From a virus, in IMG/VR virus record IMGVR_UViG_3300046371_000199, positions 1 to 22,126 of that record: a stretch of 22,126 nt of DNA. One strand, given 5' to 3'. Positions 6,693-14,426 of this stretch are shown here, in pieces; the first letter of the stretch is position 1; every line of letters begins with the position of its first letter. The notes below the pieces were generated by a model. The model ran no database searches, was not told the DNA's origin, and saw nothing but the letters and a program-made list of their open reading frames with translations. The translations under genes were made by a program, and so were the position numbers.

Positions 6693-6861
6693 CCTTACTT
6701 ATAAATATAGGGTTCGTGTCCTCACTCCTAGAAACGAGAAGTTCGATGAGTACATCATCGCAGCTAATAAAGAGAGAGCCAAGCGAGCACTGCTTGATAA
6801 GTATGGCAAGGATCATAAGGCTCTTGTCCTAGACCAGGAGCCAGGCAGTGTCTTCAAGTAA
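6667..6861 (+). CDS. Small basic protein upstream of primase, unknown
   Basis: This 64-residue protein is rich in Lys and Arg, with alternating hydrophobic and charged residues at the start (YKYRVRVLTP) and an AANKERAKRALLDKYG helix, suggesting a small alpha/beta fold. No family is recognised. It overlaps the preceding gene by 26 bases and the primase start by 14, so it is locked into the operon. The long overlap leaves the ATG at 6667 somewhat uncertain. Confidence 0.55.
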   Translation: MNYRTTGSDLTYKYRVRVLTPRNEKFDEYIIAANKERAKRALLDKYGKDHKALVLDQEPGSVFK

Positions 6862-8470
6862 GGAAGTAAGCAGAGGGCCATGTCCACAGCCTGACTGCGA
6901 TACCGATCATGGCAACGTCACCTTCGATGACGGGCATACACATTGCTACGCCTGCGACACAACTGTTCAACCTGAAAGACTAAAGAAACCTGACCCACTA
7001 CCAACACCTGCTGCACAAAGGAGCAAGTTACTTAAAAACCTGCAACCTTTTAAGAAAGAGTGGTGTGGTATCACTGTCGAAACTCTTAACTTCTTTAGTT
7101 ATTGCCAAGCTTTCTATCGTGAGCAGCAGGTACACGTTGCTACTTATAACGATCAGCAAGGACTGCCATGTGCACAGCACCTACGATTTAGAGACAAGAG
7201 ATTTATCTGGATCTCTAATGATGGCATAAGTAACCTGCAATTCTGGGCACAAAGCAAGTGGCGGCAGAACCACGGCAGAGAATCCAATGTGTTCTGTGTA
7301 ATTACAGAAGGCGAGAAGGATTGTATGTCAGTGAGTCAGGTACAAGGCAACAAGTTTCCTGTCGTATCACTGCCTTCAGGTACACAGTCAGTTAAGAAAG
7401 CAATAGGTGCAAACCTTAAGTGGCTGAGTCAATTCGCATGGGTGGTCATCTGCTTTGACAATGACACACCAGGAATCCAGGCCAGTCAAACTGCCTTGGA
7501 ACTATTACCAGCAGGCAAGGCGGCTATCTGTCGCATCCCTGATCCATACAAGGATGCCAACGACATGCTCGTTGATGGTAAAGGTGCAGAGTTAAAGGAT
7601 CTCTTATGGAAGGCAGTCCCAAGCAGGCCAGATTCTATAAAAGAGGCATCAACCTTATGGGATGTACTAATAGAACCTAATGCCAAGGCTATTGTTCACT
7701 TGCCTTGGACTGAACTCAATGAGAAATGCAGAGGCTTTCGTTCTAATGAGATGTGGTGTATAGCAGCAGGTTCAGGTACTGGTAAGAGTACGGTATGTAG
7801 AGAATTAGCGTATCACTTCCTATCTCAGAACTTAAAGGTAGGGTATATAGCTTTGGAAGAAAGTCTCAAGCGTAGCTTGCAAGGAATTGTAGGGGTTGCA
7901 CTTAACAAGCCTTTGCATTTAGATGAGAGTGTCGAGATCCCCATCATCAAGTCGGCTTTTGATTCCCTCTTAGGATCAGGCCGACTTTTTTTATACGATC
8001 ATTTCGGATCTTGTAATCCCGACACCCTCATTGAAAAGATTACATACCTCGCAACCGTTGAAGAAGTTGATGTTGTAATACTTGACCATCTAACCATCGT
8101 TGTCTCAGGGATCGCAGACCTAGATGAGAGAAGGGCTTTGGATGTTACGTGTACCAAGCTGAGACAGTGCGTTGAATCTACTGGTATAGGTTTAATAATT
8201 GTGTCGCACCTCCGTAGACCTGAAGGTAAGGGACATGAAGAGGGAGTGAAGGTATCACTTAATCATTTAAGAGGTAGCCACAGCATTGCCCAACTAAGTG
8301 ACATGGTAATTAGCTGCTCCAGAAACCAGTCGGGTGACGCTGGTGAGCGTAGCCAGTTGCAGTTAGGTGTACTCAAGAATAGATTTAGTGGCTCAACAGG
8401 GGATGCCGACACCCTGCTCTATGACGAGAAGACTGGTCGCCTAGTACAACAAACAACTTTCTTCCAATGA
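6848..8470 (+). CDS. DNA primase/helicase (gp4-like)
   Basis: This 540-residue enzyme makes RNA primers and unwinds the fork. A zinc-binding domain (C12, C17, C33, C36) is followed by a TOPRIM primase (TEGEKD, E154; CFDNDTPG, D204 and D206; KDANDML) and a RecA-like hexameric helicase: Walker A GSGTGKST (308-315), ALEES (335-339), Walker B VVILDH (409-414), SHLRRPEGKGH (453-463) and arginine finger KNRFSG (R512). The C-terminus stops at GRLVQQTTFFQ, right after the helicase core, so the acidic Phe-ended tail of T7 gp4 (566 aa) that binds DNA polymerase is missing. The start is GTG; no in-frame ATG occurs before residue 160. The stop overlaps the exonuclease start (ATGA). Confidence 0.96.
   Translation: MSSSKEVSRGPCPQPDCDTDHGNVTFDDGHTHCYACDTTVQPERLKKPDPLPTPAAQRSKLLKNLQPFKKEWCGITVETLNFFSYCQAFYREQQVHVATYNDQQGLPCAQHLRFRDKRFIWISNDGISNLQFWAQSKWRQNHGRESNVFCVITEGEKDCMSVSQVQGNKFPVVSLPSGTQSVKKAIGANLKWLSQFAWVVICFDNDTPGIQASQTALELLPAGKAAICRIPDPYKDANDMLVDGKGAELKDLLWKAVPSRPDSIKEASTLWDVLIEPNAKAIVHLPWTELNEKCRGFRSNEMWCIAAGSGTGKSTVCRELAYHFLSQNLKVGYIALEESLKRSLQGIVGVALNKPLHLDESVEIPIIKSAFDSLLGSGRLFLYDHFGSCNPDTLIEKITYLATVEEVDVVILDHLTIVVSGIADLDERRALDVTCTKLRQCVESTGIGLIIVSHLRRPEGKGHEEGVKVSLNHLRGSHSIAQLSDMVISCSRNQSGDAGERSQLQLGVLKNRFSGSTGDADTLLYDEKTGRLVQQTTFFQ
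7949..7992 (+). terminator. Terminator-like hairpin inside the primase/helicase gene
   Basis: AAGTCGGC (7949-7956) pairs perfectly with GCCGACTT (7980-7987), and the bases run straight into seven T residues (7986-7992). Inside, TGAT-CC pairs with GGATCA with one bulged T. This has the shape of an intrinsic terminator but lies in frame within the helicase domain, between Walker A and Walker B. Only the + strand has the T tract. Whether it stops host-type or phage polymerase is unknown. Confidence 0.55.
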
Positions 8471-9207
8471 CTCTACTAATAGATGCTGACATGCTTGTTT
8501 ACTCTGCCTGCTGTGCAAGTGAGCAAGACTTCAAGTTCAACGACTATCAACACGTACTTGTATCAGATGAACGTGATGCGTTGGACTATGTAGCTATGAA
8601 GCTAGAAGAATATCAGTCCATCACTGGTGATAGAGGCAAGATCATCATGTGTTTCTCTGACTATCCCACCTTTAGACATGAAGTATATAGCGAGTACAAA
8701 GCTAATCGAATAGGCAAGCGTAAACCCTTGGCATTTAAAGATGTAGCTGAAGCAGTGAGAAGGTATCACGATGTCGCTGTCTATCCCAACCTTGAAGCGG
8801 ATGATGTGATGGGCATACTTGCAACTGAGGAGCAGCACCCTACTCGTGTCATAGTTTCAGGTGATAAAGATATGAAGACCATACCCTGTATTCTTCTGAG
8901 GAATGGAGAACTTGAAACCATTTCTGAAAAGAGGGCAGATAGAAACTGGATGTCGCAGGTATTGCAAGGGGATCGAACGGATAATATTCCTGGCCTTGTA
9001 GGTGTCGGGCCAAAAACTGCTGAAAAAATTTTGGGAGATTCCGAGACTCTTTCTGATATGTGGGACAAGGTGATAGGTGCATACGAGAAGAGGAAACTTA
9101 CATACAAATCAGCATTGCTTTCAGCACGACTCACTAGAATCTTGAGACATGGGGAGTACAATTTACATAAGCAAGAAGTATCCCTCTGGGAGCCGCCCAC
9201 CACATGA
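8467..9207 (+). CDS. 5'-3' exonuclease, FEN/T7 gp6 type
   Basis: This 246-residue nuclease has the metal-binding acids of the FEN superfamily in order: LLIDADML (D6, D8), MCFSDYPTFRHEVYSEYKANR (D65 and the basic arch), NLEADDVMG (E110, D112, D113), VSGDKDMK (D133, D135) and LQGDRTDNIPG (D169, D172), then a helix-hairpin-helix GVGPKTAEKIL (179-189). T7 gp6 (about 300 aa) removes RNA primers and degrades host DNA to feed phage synthesis; the same roles are inferred. Its ATG overlaps the primase stop. In T7 the DNA polymerase gene lies between these two; here there is no space for one. Confidence 0.93.
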   Translation: MTLLIDADMLVYSACCASEQDFKFNDYQHVLVSDERDALDYVAMKLEEYQSITGDRGKIIMCFSDYPTFRHEVYSEYKANRIGKRKPLAFKDVAEAVRRYHDVAVYPNLEADDVMGILATEEQHPTRVIVSGDKDMKTIPCILLRNGELETISEKRADRNWMSQVLQGDRTDNIPGLVGVGPKTAEKILGDSETLSDMWDKVIGAYEKRKLTYKSALLSARLTRILRHGEYNLHKQEVSLWEPPTT

Positions 9208-9386
9208 TCGACGAAGAACTCTGGCCTCCAATAGATGAGGTACTCATTAGGAAACTAGAAGAGATCTACCCTGATAAATGTCCATCGATAGATGCACATG
9301 ACCGAGAGATATGGAGGTACGGTGGACAGGTAGAACTAGTAAGAATGTTGCGATCTGTATATAATGAGCAGAACAACATCGAATAG
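9204..9386 (+). CDS. Small conserved phage protein after the exonuclease
   Basis: This 60-residue protein resembles short conserved proteins I recall from many phages, with a core of the form LxxxYPDKCPxxxxxDREIWxxGGQxxLV (here residues 18-46). Its function is unknown. It is acidic and probably helical. It overlaps the exonuclease stop by 4 bases and ends the replication module 2 bases before the first presumed virion gene. Confidence 0.65.
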   Translation: MIDEELWPPIDEVLIRKLEEIYPDKCPSIDAHDREIWRYGGQVELVRMLRSVYNEQNNIE

Positions 9387-9388
9387 CG

Positions 9389-10300
9389 ATGGCAACTTAC
9401 AACGAACCACTAATACTAACTTCAGCACCTGGAGCACCTACTAGTTCTGTTAATAAAACTACTGTTGACAGACCTTTAACTATGGAGGAATGGAATACTC
9501 TTGCTATTGGTAAACCAAAAGGAAAGGCTACACCTTTACCTGTTTTACATAACAAAGAATTTAAAGCAGGTACTAGGCCAAAGTTAGAAAAAGGTAGTCC
9601 ATCACTTGTAAGTAAAGAAGATGTAGCAGCATGGGCACCTGAAGTTGATTCAGTGTTCCAAGCTGTACTAGGCAGAAATGCAGGAGCAGTTGGTCATCAA
9701 TATTTTACATACGATTTAATGGCTGATACTGGTGCATTAATGGAAGATTATGGGTATTCATTTCCAAAGTCAAAGGGAATGGCACTTGCAAATATGGCAG
9801 CAAATGCTGGATTCTCTACCGAAGGAATAAATTTTAGCAAATCAGGTGTTGCAAATGTTAGCCCTCTTGCTACTGGTGCTGGTACTTGGAACCCAAGTAA
9901 TAATCCTGAAGCATTTAACAGCCCTTTTAAACCAGGACAACAATTAGTTACAAAGCCAGATGGAACACGAACACTTGAACCTATCCCAACAACTGAAACT
10001 TCACCTGGAGGTCAACCACCAGCAGGTCAATCACCAACAGTTCCATATACTTCTGTTCCATTAAACCAACAGCCAATGCAACCTGTTGTTTATGGTGGCG
10101 GTGGTAGTAATACAACTGTCGTTACAGGACAAGGGCCACAAGCTAAGACTGCTGCTGATGCTTTAAAGATTATGCCTCAGAACCCAGTCGTATTAGCTGG
10201 TGGTAATCGACAAGATTACTCAAGACAAGAACGTAAAGGTGGCATGGGGCCAATACCAGGGGGAAGAGTAGGTGGTGGTGGTGTAAACATCTTTGGTTAA
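9389..10300 (+). CDS. Pro/Gly-rich protein at the head of the virion module, unknown
   Basis: This 303-residue protein is not recognised. Residues 1-75 are low-complexity and Pro/Lys-rich. Residues about 80-155 form the only segment that looks folded (AWAPEVDSVFQAVLGRN, then HQYFTYDLMADTGALMEDYG). The rest is Pro/Gly/Thr-rich and ends in a Gly-rich tail (GRVGGGGVNIFG). Codons are A/T-rich and its C-terminal GGGGVNIFG is reminiscent of the GGGINI end of T7 gp7.3, which may be chance. By position it is probably a minor virion or assembly protein. Confidence 0.7.
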   Translation: MATYNEPLILTSAPGAPTSSVNKTTVDRPLTMEEWNTLAIGKPKGKATPLPVLHNKEFKAGTRPKLEKGSPSLVSKEDVAAWAPEVDSVFQAVLGRNAGAVGHQYFTYDLMADTGALMEDYGYSFPKSKGMALANMAANAGFSTEGINFSKSGVANVSPLATGAGTWNPSNNPEAFNSPFKPGQQLVTKPDGTRTLEPIPTTETSPGGQPPAGQSPTVPYTSVPLNQQPMQPVVYGGGGSNTTVVTGQGPQAKTAADALKIMPQNPVVLAGGNRQDYSRQERKGGMGPIPGGRVGGGGVNIFG

Positions 10301-10335
10301 GGTTAGTATGGTAGGCATAACACGAACGATTCATC

Positions 10336-10665
10336 ATGTGTGGTGGCGGCGGCGGTTCTTCTAACGAGGAAGCAAGAGAAGAAGCTGATGAAAGACATCA
10401 AGAGAATCTTGCTTTACAGCGAGAACAGATGGCTGAACAAAAGCGTCAGTTCCAAGTAACTAGGGATGACAATCAGAAAAGATATAGAGAACAAAAACGT
10501 ATATCGGAAGCTGCTCCACCTCCACCACCGGCAGAAGATGCAGGCGTAGCAACACCAGCCATAGACGAACTAATGATTAGTGGTGCAAACAGAAAGAAAT
10601 ACAGATCAGCAGAATATAAGAAAGAGACAAGAGACAGAGCCACCTCTTCCCTTGGTATTAACTAA
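10336..10665 (+). CDS. gp7.3-like tail/virion assembly protein
   Basis: This 109-residue protein starts MCGGGGGSS, has a charged, Gln-rich helical middle (residues 10-58), a Pro/Ala linker, and ends GANRKKYRSAEYKKETRDRATSSLGIN. The Lys/Arg-rich C-terminus ending SSLGIN, together with the position directly before the portal and the length (T7 gp7.3 is 99 aa), supports a gp7.3-like protein, a minor virion component needed for adsorption or tail assembly. Similarity is weak outside the C-terminus. The stop overlaps the portal start (TAATG). Confidence 0.6.
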   Translation: MCGGGGGSSNEEAREEADERHQENLALQREQMAEQKRQFQVTRDDNQKRYREQKRISEAAPPPPPAEDAGVATPAIDELMISGANRKKYRSAEYKKETRDRATSSLGIN

Positions 10666-12416
10666 TGGATTTAAAAATCAACGACATTGATCTTGCACCT
10701 GGTAAAGGTAGAAAGAAAAAGAAAGGTACTACCCTTGCTGGTAGATACGACCAACTAAAAACTACAAGAGATCCTTTCCTTCAAAGGGGTAGAGACTGTA
10801 GCAAGGTAACGATTCCATCTATCTGTCCTGACTCTAACCAAGGAGATCATGGAAAACTTAAGACACCTTGGCAGTCAACTGGTGCACGTGGTATAGCGCA
10901 TTTGTCGCACAAACTTTTGATTACACTTCTACCTCCTAACACCCCATTTTTTAAGTTAGAGATAGATAGTCTTGCATTACAAATAGAAGAGCAAGGGCCA
11001 GAGATTAAAACAGAACTAGACACAGCATTAGTCAAGGTCGAACAAGCTTGCATGACATCGCTTGAGACAATGAGTGCAAGAGCTTCATTGAACCAAGCCT
11101 TTAGACAACTGTTGGTTACAGGTAATGTTCTTCTCTATGTACTACCAGATGGAATAAGAGTTATACATCTACAAGATTATTGTGTCGTTCGTGATCCAAT
11201 GGGTCATGTTACTGAGATCTTAATAGAAGAAGAAGTCTACCCTGAAGCATTGCCTGACGGATTCTTACCTGACCAGAAGGAAAAAGAAGAAAAGTTAGAG
11301 GCGACAAAGAAAAGTATTAAGGTACATACATGTGTAAAGTTTGAGAACGGAGTAGCCACCTGGTATCAGGAGGTACGAGGAAAGGAGGTACCTAACACTT
11401 ATGGTCGTTGCCCAGAGAACTGTAGCCCTTGGATTGTATTGAGATATGAGAAGCTTGACTCTGAAGACTATGGACGTTCACATACTGAGCAGTACTACGG
11501 TGATCTGACTGCACTTGAATCTTTGTATCAAGCAGTGATTGAAGCAGCAGCAGCAGCCAGTAAGATTTTATTTCTTTGTAATCCTAATGGTACGACCCGA
11601 CCCAAAACCCTGTCGTCAGCAGCGAATGGGGCTATCATTCAAGGAAATGCACAGGATGTTTCAGTTGTTCAAGCCAACAAGCAAGCCGATCTACAAATAG
11701 CTAACTCAACTATTGATCGTATCGAAGGTAGGTTGCAGTTTGCTTTCTTACTTAACTCAGCTATCCAACGACCTGGTGAAAGAGTTACAGCAGAAGAGAT
11801 TAGATACATGGCACAAGAACTTGAAGCAAGTATCGGTGGGTTCTACTCCATACTTACTCAAGAACTACAGCTACCACTTGTACGTAGGTTGATCTACATG
11901 TTACAGAAGAAAGGCAAGCTACCTGAGTTCCCTAATAGTCAAGAGACAGGTGAACCATTAGTGCTACCTAAAGCTGTAACAGGATTGGAAGGTATAGGTA
12001 GAGGTGATGATATGAATAAGTTAACTGAGTTCTTAACTCTTACTCAGCAAGTACTAGGGCCAGAGATAGCACAACAATATGTAAACTACGAAGAAGCACT
12101 GCGAAGATTGGCAGCTAGTGCTTCAATAGATACGACTAACTTAGTCAAGACCAGCGAGCAGCTACAACAAGAAGCTGCTGCTGCACAAGCTCAACAGCAA
12201 CAAGACCAGCAGCAACAACAGATGATGGAAATGATGAAGTCATCTGCTGCATCTAAAGTTGCTGATAACTTTACTCAACCAGGTTCACCTTATGGCCCCC
12301 AATTCTCAGGAAACTCCGACGACGGAGCAGCAGGAAGTATCCCTAACTCCCTCCCCGATCTCAGGGCAGCAGCTCAAGGACTCCCCAGTGGCCCAGTCCC
12401 AGGAGGAGAAGGTTAA
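10665..12416 (+). CDS. Portal (head-tail connector) protein, gp8-like
   Basis: This 583-residue protein forms the dodecameric ring through which DNA enters and leaves the head. It shows the expected opening (YDQLKTTRDPFLQRGRDCSKVTIPS), the RPGERVTAEEIRYMAQELEASIGG segment around residues 365-390 that is diagnostic of T7-like connectors, and a C-terminal Gln/Ala-rich stretch (about 498-525). It is about 47 residues longer than T7 gp8, owing to the Gln-rich and Gly/Pro-rich tail. The last 40 codons overlap another open frame (12292-12519). Confidence 0.95.
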   Translation: MDLKINDIDLAPGKGRKKKKGTTLAGRYDQLKTTRDPFLQRGRDCSKVTIPSICPDSNQGDHGKLKTPWQSTGARGIAHLSHKLLITLLPPNTPFFKLEIDSLALQIEEQGPEIKTELDTALVKVEQACMTSLETMSARASLNQAFRQLLVTGNVLLYVLPDGIRVIHLQDYCVVRDPMGHVTEILIEEEVYPEALPDGFLPDQKEKEEKLEATKKSIKVHTCVKFENGVATWYQEVRGKEVPNTYGRCPENCSPWIVLRYEKLDSEDYGRSHTEQYYGDLTALESLYQAVIEAAAAASKILFLCNPNGTTRPKTLSSAANGAIIQGNAQDVSVVQANKQADLQIANSTIDRIEGRLQFAFLLNSAIQRPGERVTAEEIRYMAQELEASIGGFYSILTQELQLPLVRRLIYMLQKKGKLPEFPNSQETGEPLVLPKAVTGLEGIGRGDDMNKLTEFLTLTQQVLGPEIAQQYVNYEEALRRLAASASIDTTNLVKTSEQLQQEAAAAQAQQQQDQQQQQMMEMMKSSAASKVADNFTQPGSPYGPQFSGNSDDGAAGSIPNSLPDLRAAAQGLPSGPVPGGEG

Positions 12417-12519
12417 GGAACTACCTCCAATAGTTGCAGATAAACCTGTCGCTAAGAAAAAGAAAGTGAAGGAATCACAGGTTATTAAAGATAGCCCAAA
12501 CCATATCACTATTAAATAA
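12292..12519 (+). CDS. Possible overlapping small gene or frameshift extension of the portal
   Basis: An open frame in the +1 frame of the portal runs from ATG 12292 (75 residues) across the portal stop to 12519, filling nearly all of the 121-base interval before the scaffold. Its product is Gln/Ser/Pro-rich, then Lys-rich (KPVAKKKKVKESQ). No ribosome binding site is evident. A run of five C (12296-12300) lies at the frame junction, where a portal ribosome reading CCC followed by C could slip +1, and a small hairpin CTCCG-ACGA-CGGAG follows at 12314-12327. It may equally be a separate coupled gene, or non-coding. Confidence 0.4.
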   Translation: MAPNSQETPTTEQQEVSLTPSPISGQQLKDSPVAQSQEEKVKELPPIVADKPVAKKKKVKESQVIKDSPNHITIK

Positions 12520-12537
12520 CTACTCTCACCCATCACC

Positions 12538-13347
12538 ATGCCTGATCCTATTACTATCTCAGAACCTGAGACTGGTGCTTTGTCTCCTGAACAGGAGGTT
12601 GACGCTAAAGACGAAGCACTAATAAATGAGTCGCAAGAAAATGGGCCAGTTAAATTTGCTGGCAAGTATGAGTCTGTCCAAGACTTAGAGAAAGGATACG
12701 AAGAACTTCAAAAGAAGTTAGGTAGTCCAGAAGAAGGCGACAAGCCAGAAGTATCTGAAACAAAAGAAGAATCAGAACCTAGTAATGCAACAGAAATCTA
12801 TGGTGAATACATAGGTAGTCGCCTTGATGAAGTTGGTGTTGACTACCAAGGTATGAATACTAGGTGGCAAGAGACAGGTAAGTTAACTGACGAAGACTAC
12901 ACATCCTTAGAAGGTGCTGGCTTTACCAAGGATATGGTCGAAGCATACCTAGATGGTGTGCAATACAGACAGGCACAAGACTCAGAGCTTGCAGCCAAAG
13001 AAGTAACTTCAATTAAACAAGAGTTTGGTGGAGAGAAAGTGTATGACGAGATGCTTACGTGGGCTGCTGGAAACTTAGAACAAGGTGAGATTGATGCGTT
13101 CAACGACATGCTTAAGACTAGTAACCCACATCAAATAAGGATTGCTGTCGCTGGTCTTCAAGCTGCATACATGAACAATGCACCAAGAGAACCTAAACTT
13201 GTAGGAGGTAGAACAGCTAGAGAAGATACAACTAAGTACGAGTCAGCAGCACAGGTAGTAGCAGCTATGAATGATGAACGATATGCAACTGACTCGGCAT
13301 ACAGAAAACAAGTACAAGAAAAACTTAGTCGCTCAAACGTAATGTAA
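12538..13347 (+). CDS. Capsid assembly scaffolding protein, gp9-like
   Basis: This 269-residue, strongly acidic protein lies between portal and capsid. It has FAGKYESVQDLEKGYEELQKKLG (about residues 40-62), a pattern common in phage scaffolds, a helical middle, and a C-terminal TTKYESAAQVVAAMNDERYATDSAYRKQVQEKLSRS-type capsid-binding region (in segments, residues 230-266). It guides procapsid assembly and is released before maturation. T7 gp9 is 307 aa. The stop is followed directly by the structured capsid leader. Confidence 0.93.
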   Translation: MPDPITISEPETGALSPEQEVDAKDEALINESQENGPVKFAGKYESVQDLEKGYEELQKKLGSPEEGDKPEVSETKEESEPSNATEIYGEYIGSRLDEVGVDYQGMNTRWQETGKLTDEDYTSLEGAGFTKDMVEAYLDGVQYRQAQDSELAAKEVTSIKQEFGGEKVYDEMLTWAAGNLEQGEIDAFNDMLKTSNPHQIRIAVAGLQAAYMNNAPREPKLVGGRTAREDTTKYESAAQVVAAMNDERYATDSAYRKQVQEKLSRSNVM

Positions 13348-13408
13348 GGGGTATTATAAAAGCACCTAACTTCTCATAGAAGCGGCGGCCCCTTGCGAGG
13401 GATACCCC
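13348..13408 (+). promoter_or_regulatory. Three-way-junction-like RNA leader before the capsid gene
   Basis: GGGGTAT (13348-13354) pairs perfectly with ATACCCC (13402-13408), enclosing two further hairpins: CTTCT-CAT-AGAAG (13370-13382) and CCCT-TGCG-AGGG (13390-13401). It begins on the first base after the scaffold stop. The nested design suggests selection, perhaps an mRNA processing site, a 5'-stabilising leader made by the phage polymerase, or a regulatory fold. Function is inferred from structure alone. Confidence 0.5.
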
Positions 13409-13417
13409 AAGTGGAAG

Positions 13418-13446
13418 AGATAGTTATGGGTAAACCCTTTCTATCT
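13418..13446 (+). promoter_or_regulatory. Second hairpin of the capsid leader
   Basis: AGATAG (13418-13423) pairs with CTATCT (13441-13446), and an inner GGG/CCC (13428-13430, 13435-13437) closes on TAAA, leaving an asymmetric internal loop. It ends 14 bases before the capsid ATG, and no Shine-Dalgarno is visible there. The segment TTATGGGTAAA slightly resembles the start region of T7-type promoters (GGG initiation), so it could be DNA promoter rather than RNA structure. Confidence 0.4.
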
Positions 13447-13460
13447 ACCGTACAAATTGT

Positions 13461-14426
13461 ATGGCTAACTTTACTAGCTCAAGGCTAGGTCTCGTAAATG
13501 CTACGGGTACTAGCTATGACGCTTTATTCCTTAAAACTTTTTCGGGAGAGGTTCTGTCTTCGTTCCGTAAAGCAACAGTGTTCGAGTCTCTACATAACGT
13601 ACGGACTATAGCATCAGGGAAGAGCAGTCAGTTTCCAATAATTGGAAATTCTTCAACTTCATATCATACACCTGGTACGCAGCTTACAGGTAATGCTATT
13701 AAGCACGCTGAAGTAACTATCAACATCGATGACAAGCTTGTATCACAAGTATTCATTGCTGACATTGATGAGGCTAAGAACCATTATGACGTGCGTAGCC
13801 AGTATTCTGTTGAGATGGGTAACGCATTAGCGTACACATTTGACAAGAACGTAGCAGCTACTATTGCTCAAGCAGCAAGAACCAGCACTAACGCTAACAC
13901 TGACTTACCTGGTGGTACTCGTATCAAGATTGTTGCTGCAAACAAAGCAGCCATCACAGGTGCAAACTTAGTTGCTGCAATGTGGTCAGCAGCCGAGCAG
14001 TTTGATATCAACAACGTCCCAGAGAATGATAGATACATCGTTCTTGGCCCAACTGAGTACTACAAGTTAGCTCAGACAACAGACGTACTCAACAGAGATT
14101 GGGGTGGTTCTGGAGCATACGCAGATGGAACAGTCTTGAAGGTAGCTGGTATCAGCATCGTTAAGTCTAACCACTTGCCAACTACAAACCGTTCTGCTGT
14201 AACTGGTGAGAACAACACATACCACGCTAACTACACAGACAGCGTTGGACTTGTCTTCAACAAGCAAGCTGTTGGTACAGTTAAGTTGATGGACTTGAAG
14301 ATGGAACAGACAGGATCAGATGTACATGCACTATGGCAGGGTACATTCATGGTCGGATCTATGGCTCATGGTACTGGAGTTCTACGTCCAGACTGTGCTA
14401 TCGAAATCTACTGGGCAACCAGCTAA
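13461..14426 (+). CDS. Major capsid protein, gp10-like
   Basis: This 321-residue protein has the HK97-fold capsid signature of T7 gp10: DALFLKTFSGEVLSSF (residues 20-35), ASGKSSQFPIIG (51-62), IKHAEVTINID, and AKNHYDVRSQYSVEMG (107-122). T7 gp10A is 344 aa. It forms the icosahedral shell. The gene is preceded by a structured leader and followed after 7 bases by an intrinsic terminator, an arrangement that boosts a single very abundant late product. The terminator leaves no room for a long gp10B-type frameshift extension. Confidence 0.97.
   Translation: MANFTSSRLGLVNATGTSYDALFLKTFSGEVLSSFRKATVFESLHNVRTIASGKSSQFPIIGNSSTSYHTPGTQLTGNAIKHAEVTINIDDKLVSQVFIADIDEAKNHYDVRSQYSVEMGNALAYTFDKNVAATIAQAARTSTNANTDLPGGTRIKIVAANKAAITGANLVAAMWSAAEQFDINNVPENDRYIVLGPTEYYKLAQTTDVLNRDWGGSGAYADGTVLKVAGISIVKSNHLPTTNRSAVTGENNTYHANYTDSVGLVFNKQAVGTVKLMDLKMEQTGSDVHALWQGTFMVGSMAHGTGVLRPDCAIEIYWATS

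Noticed and set aside
8781-9203. Antisense frame of 140 codons opposite the exonuclease
   Set aside because: It is Ser/Pro/Cys-rich, has no recognisable motifs and lies exactly opposite well-conserved FEN motifs; it is a shadow of the real gene.
11536-11562. GCA-rich codon run in the portal as a repeat expansion
   Set aside because: It encodes a short Ala-rich helix with ordinary codon bias, common in T7-like portals.
12314-12327. CTCCG-ACGA-CGGAG hairpin as an independent regulatory element
   Set aside because: Only 5 bp with no T tract, inside the portal gene; kept only as a possible accessory to the frameshift idea.
12306-12665. Antisense frame of 119 codons opposite the portal-scaffold junction
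   Set aside because: It is low-complexity and Ser-rich, lacks a promoter or ribosome binding site, and all real genes are on the + strand.
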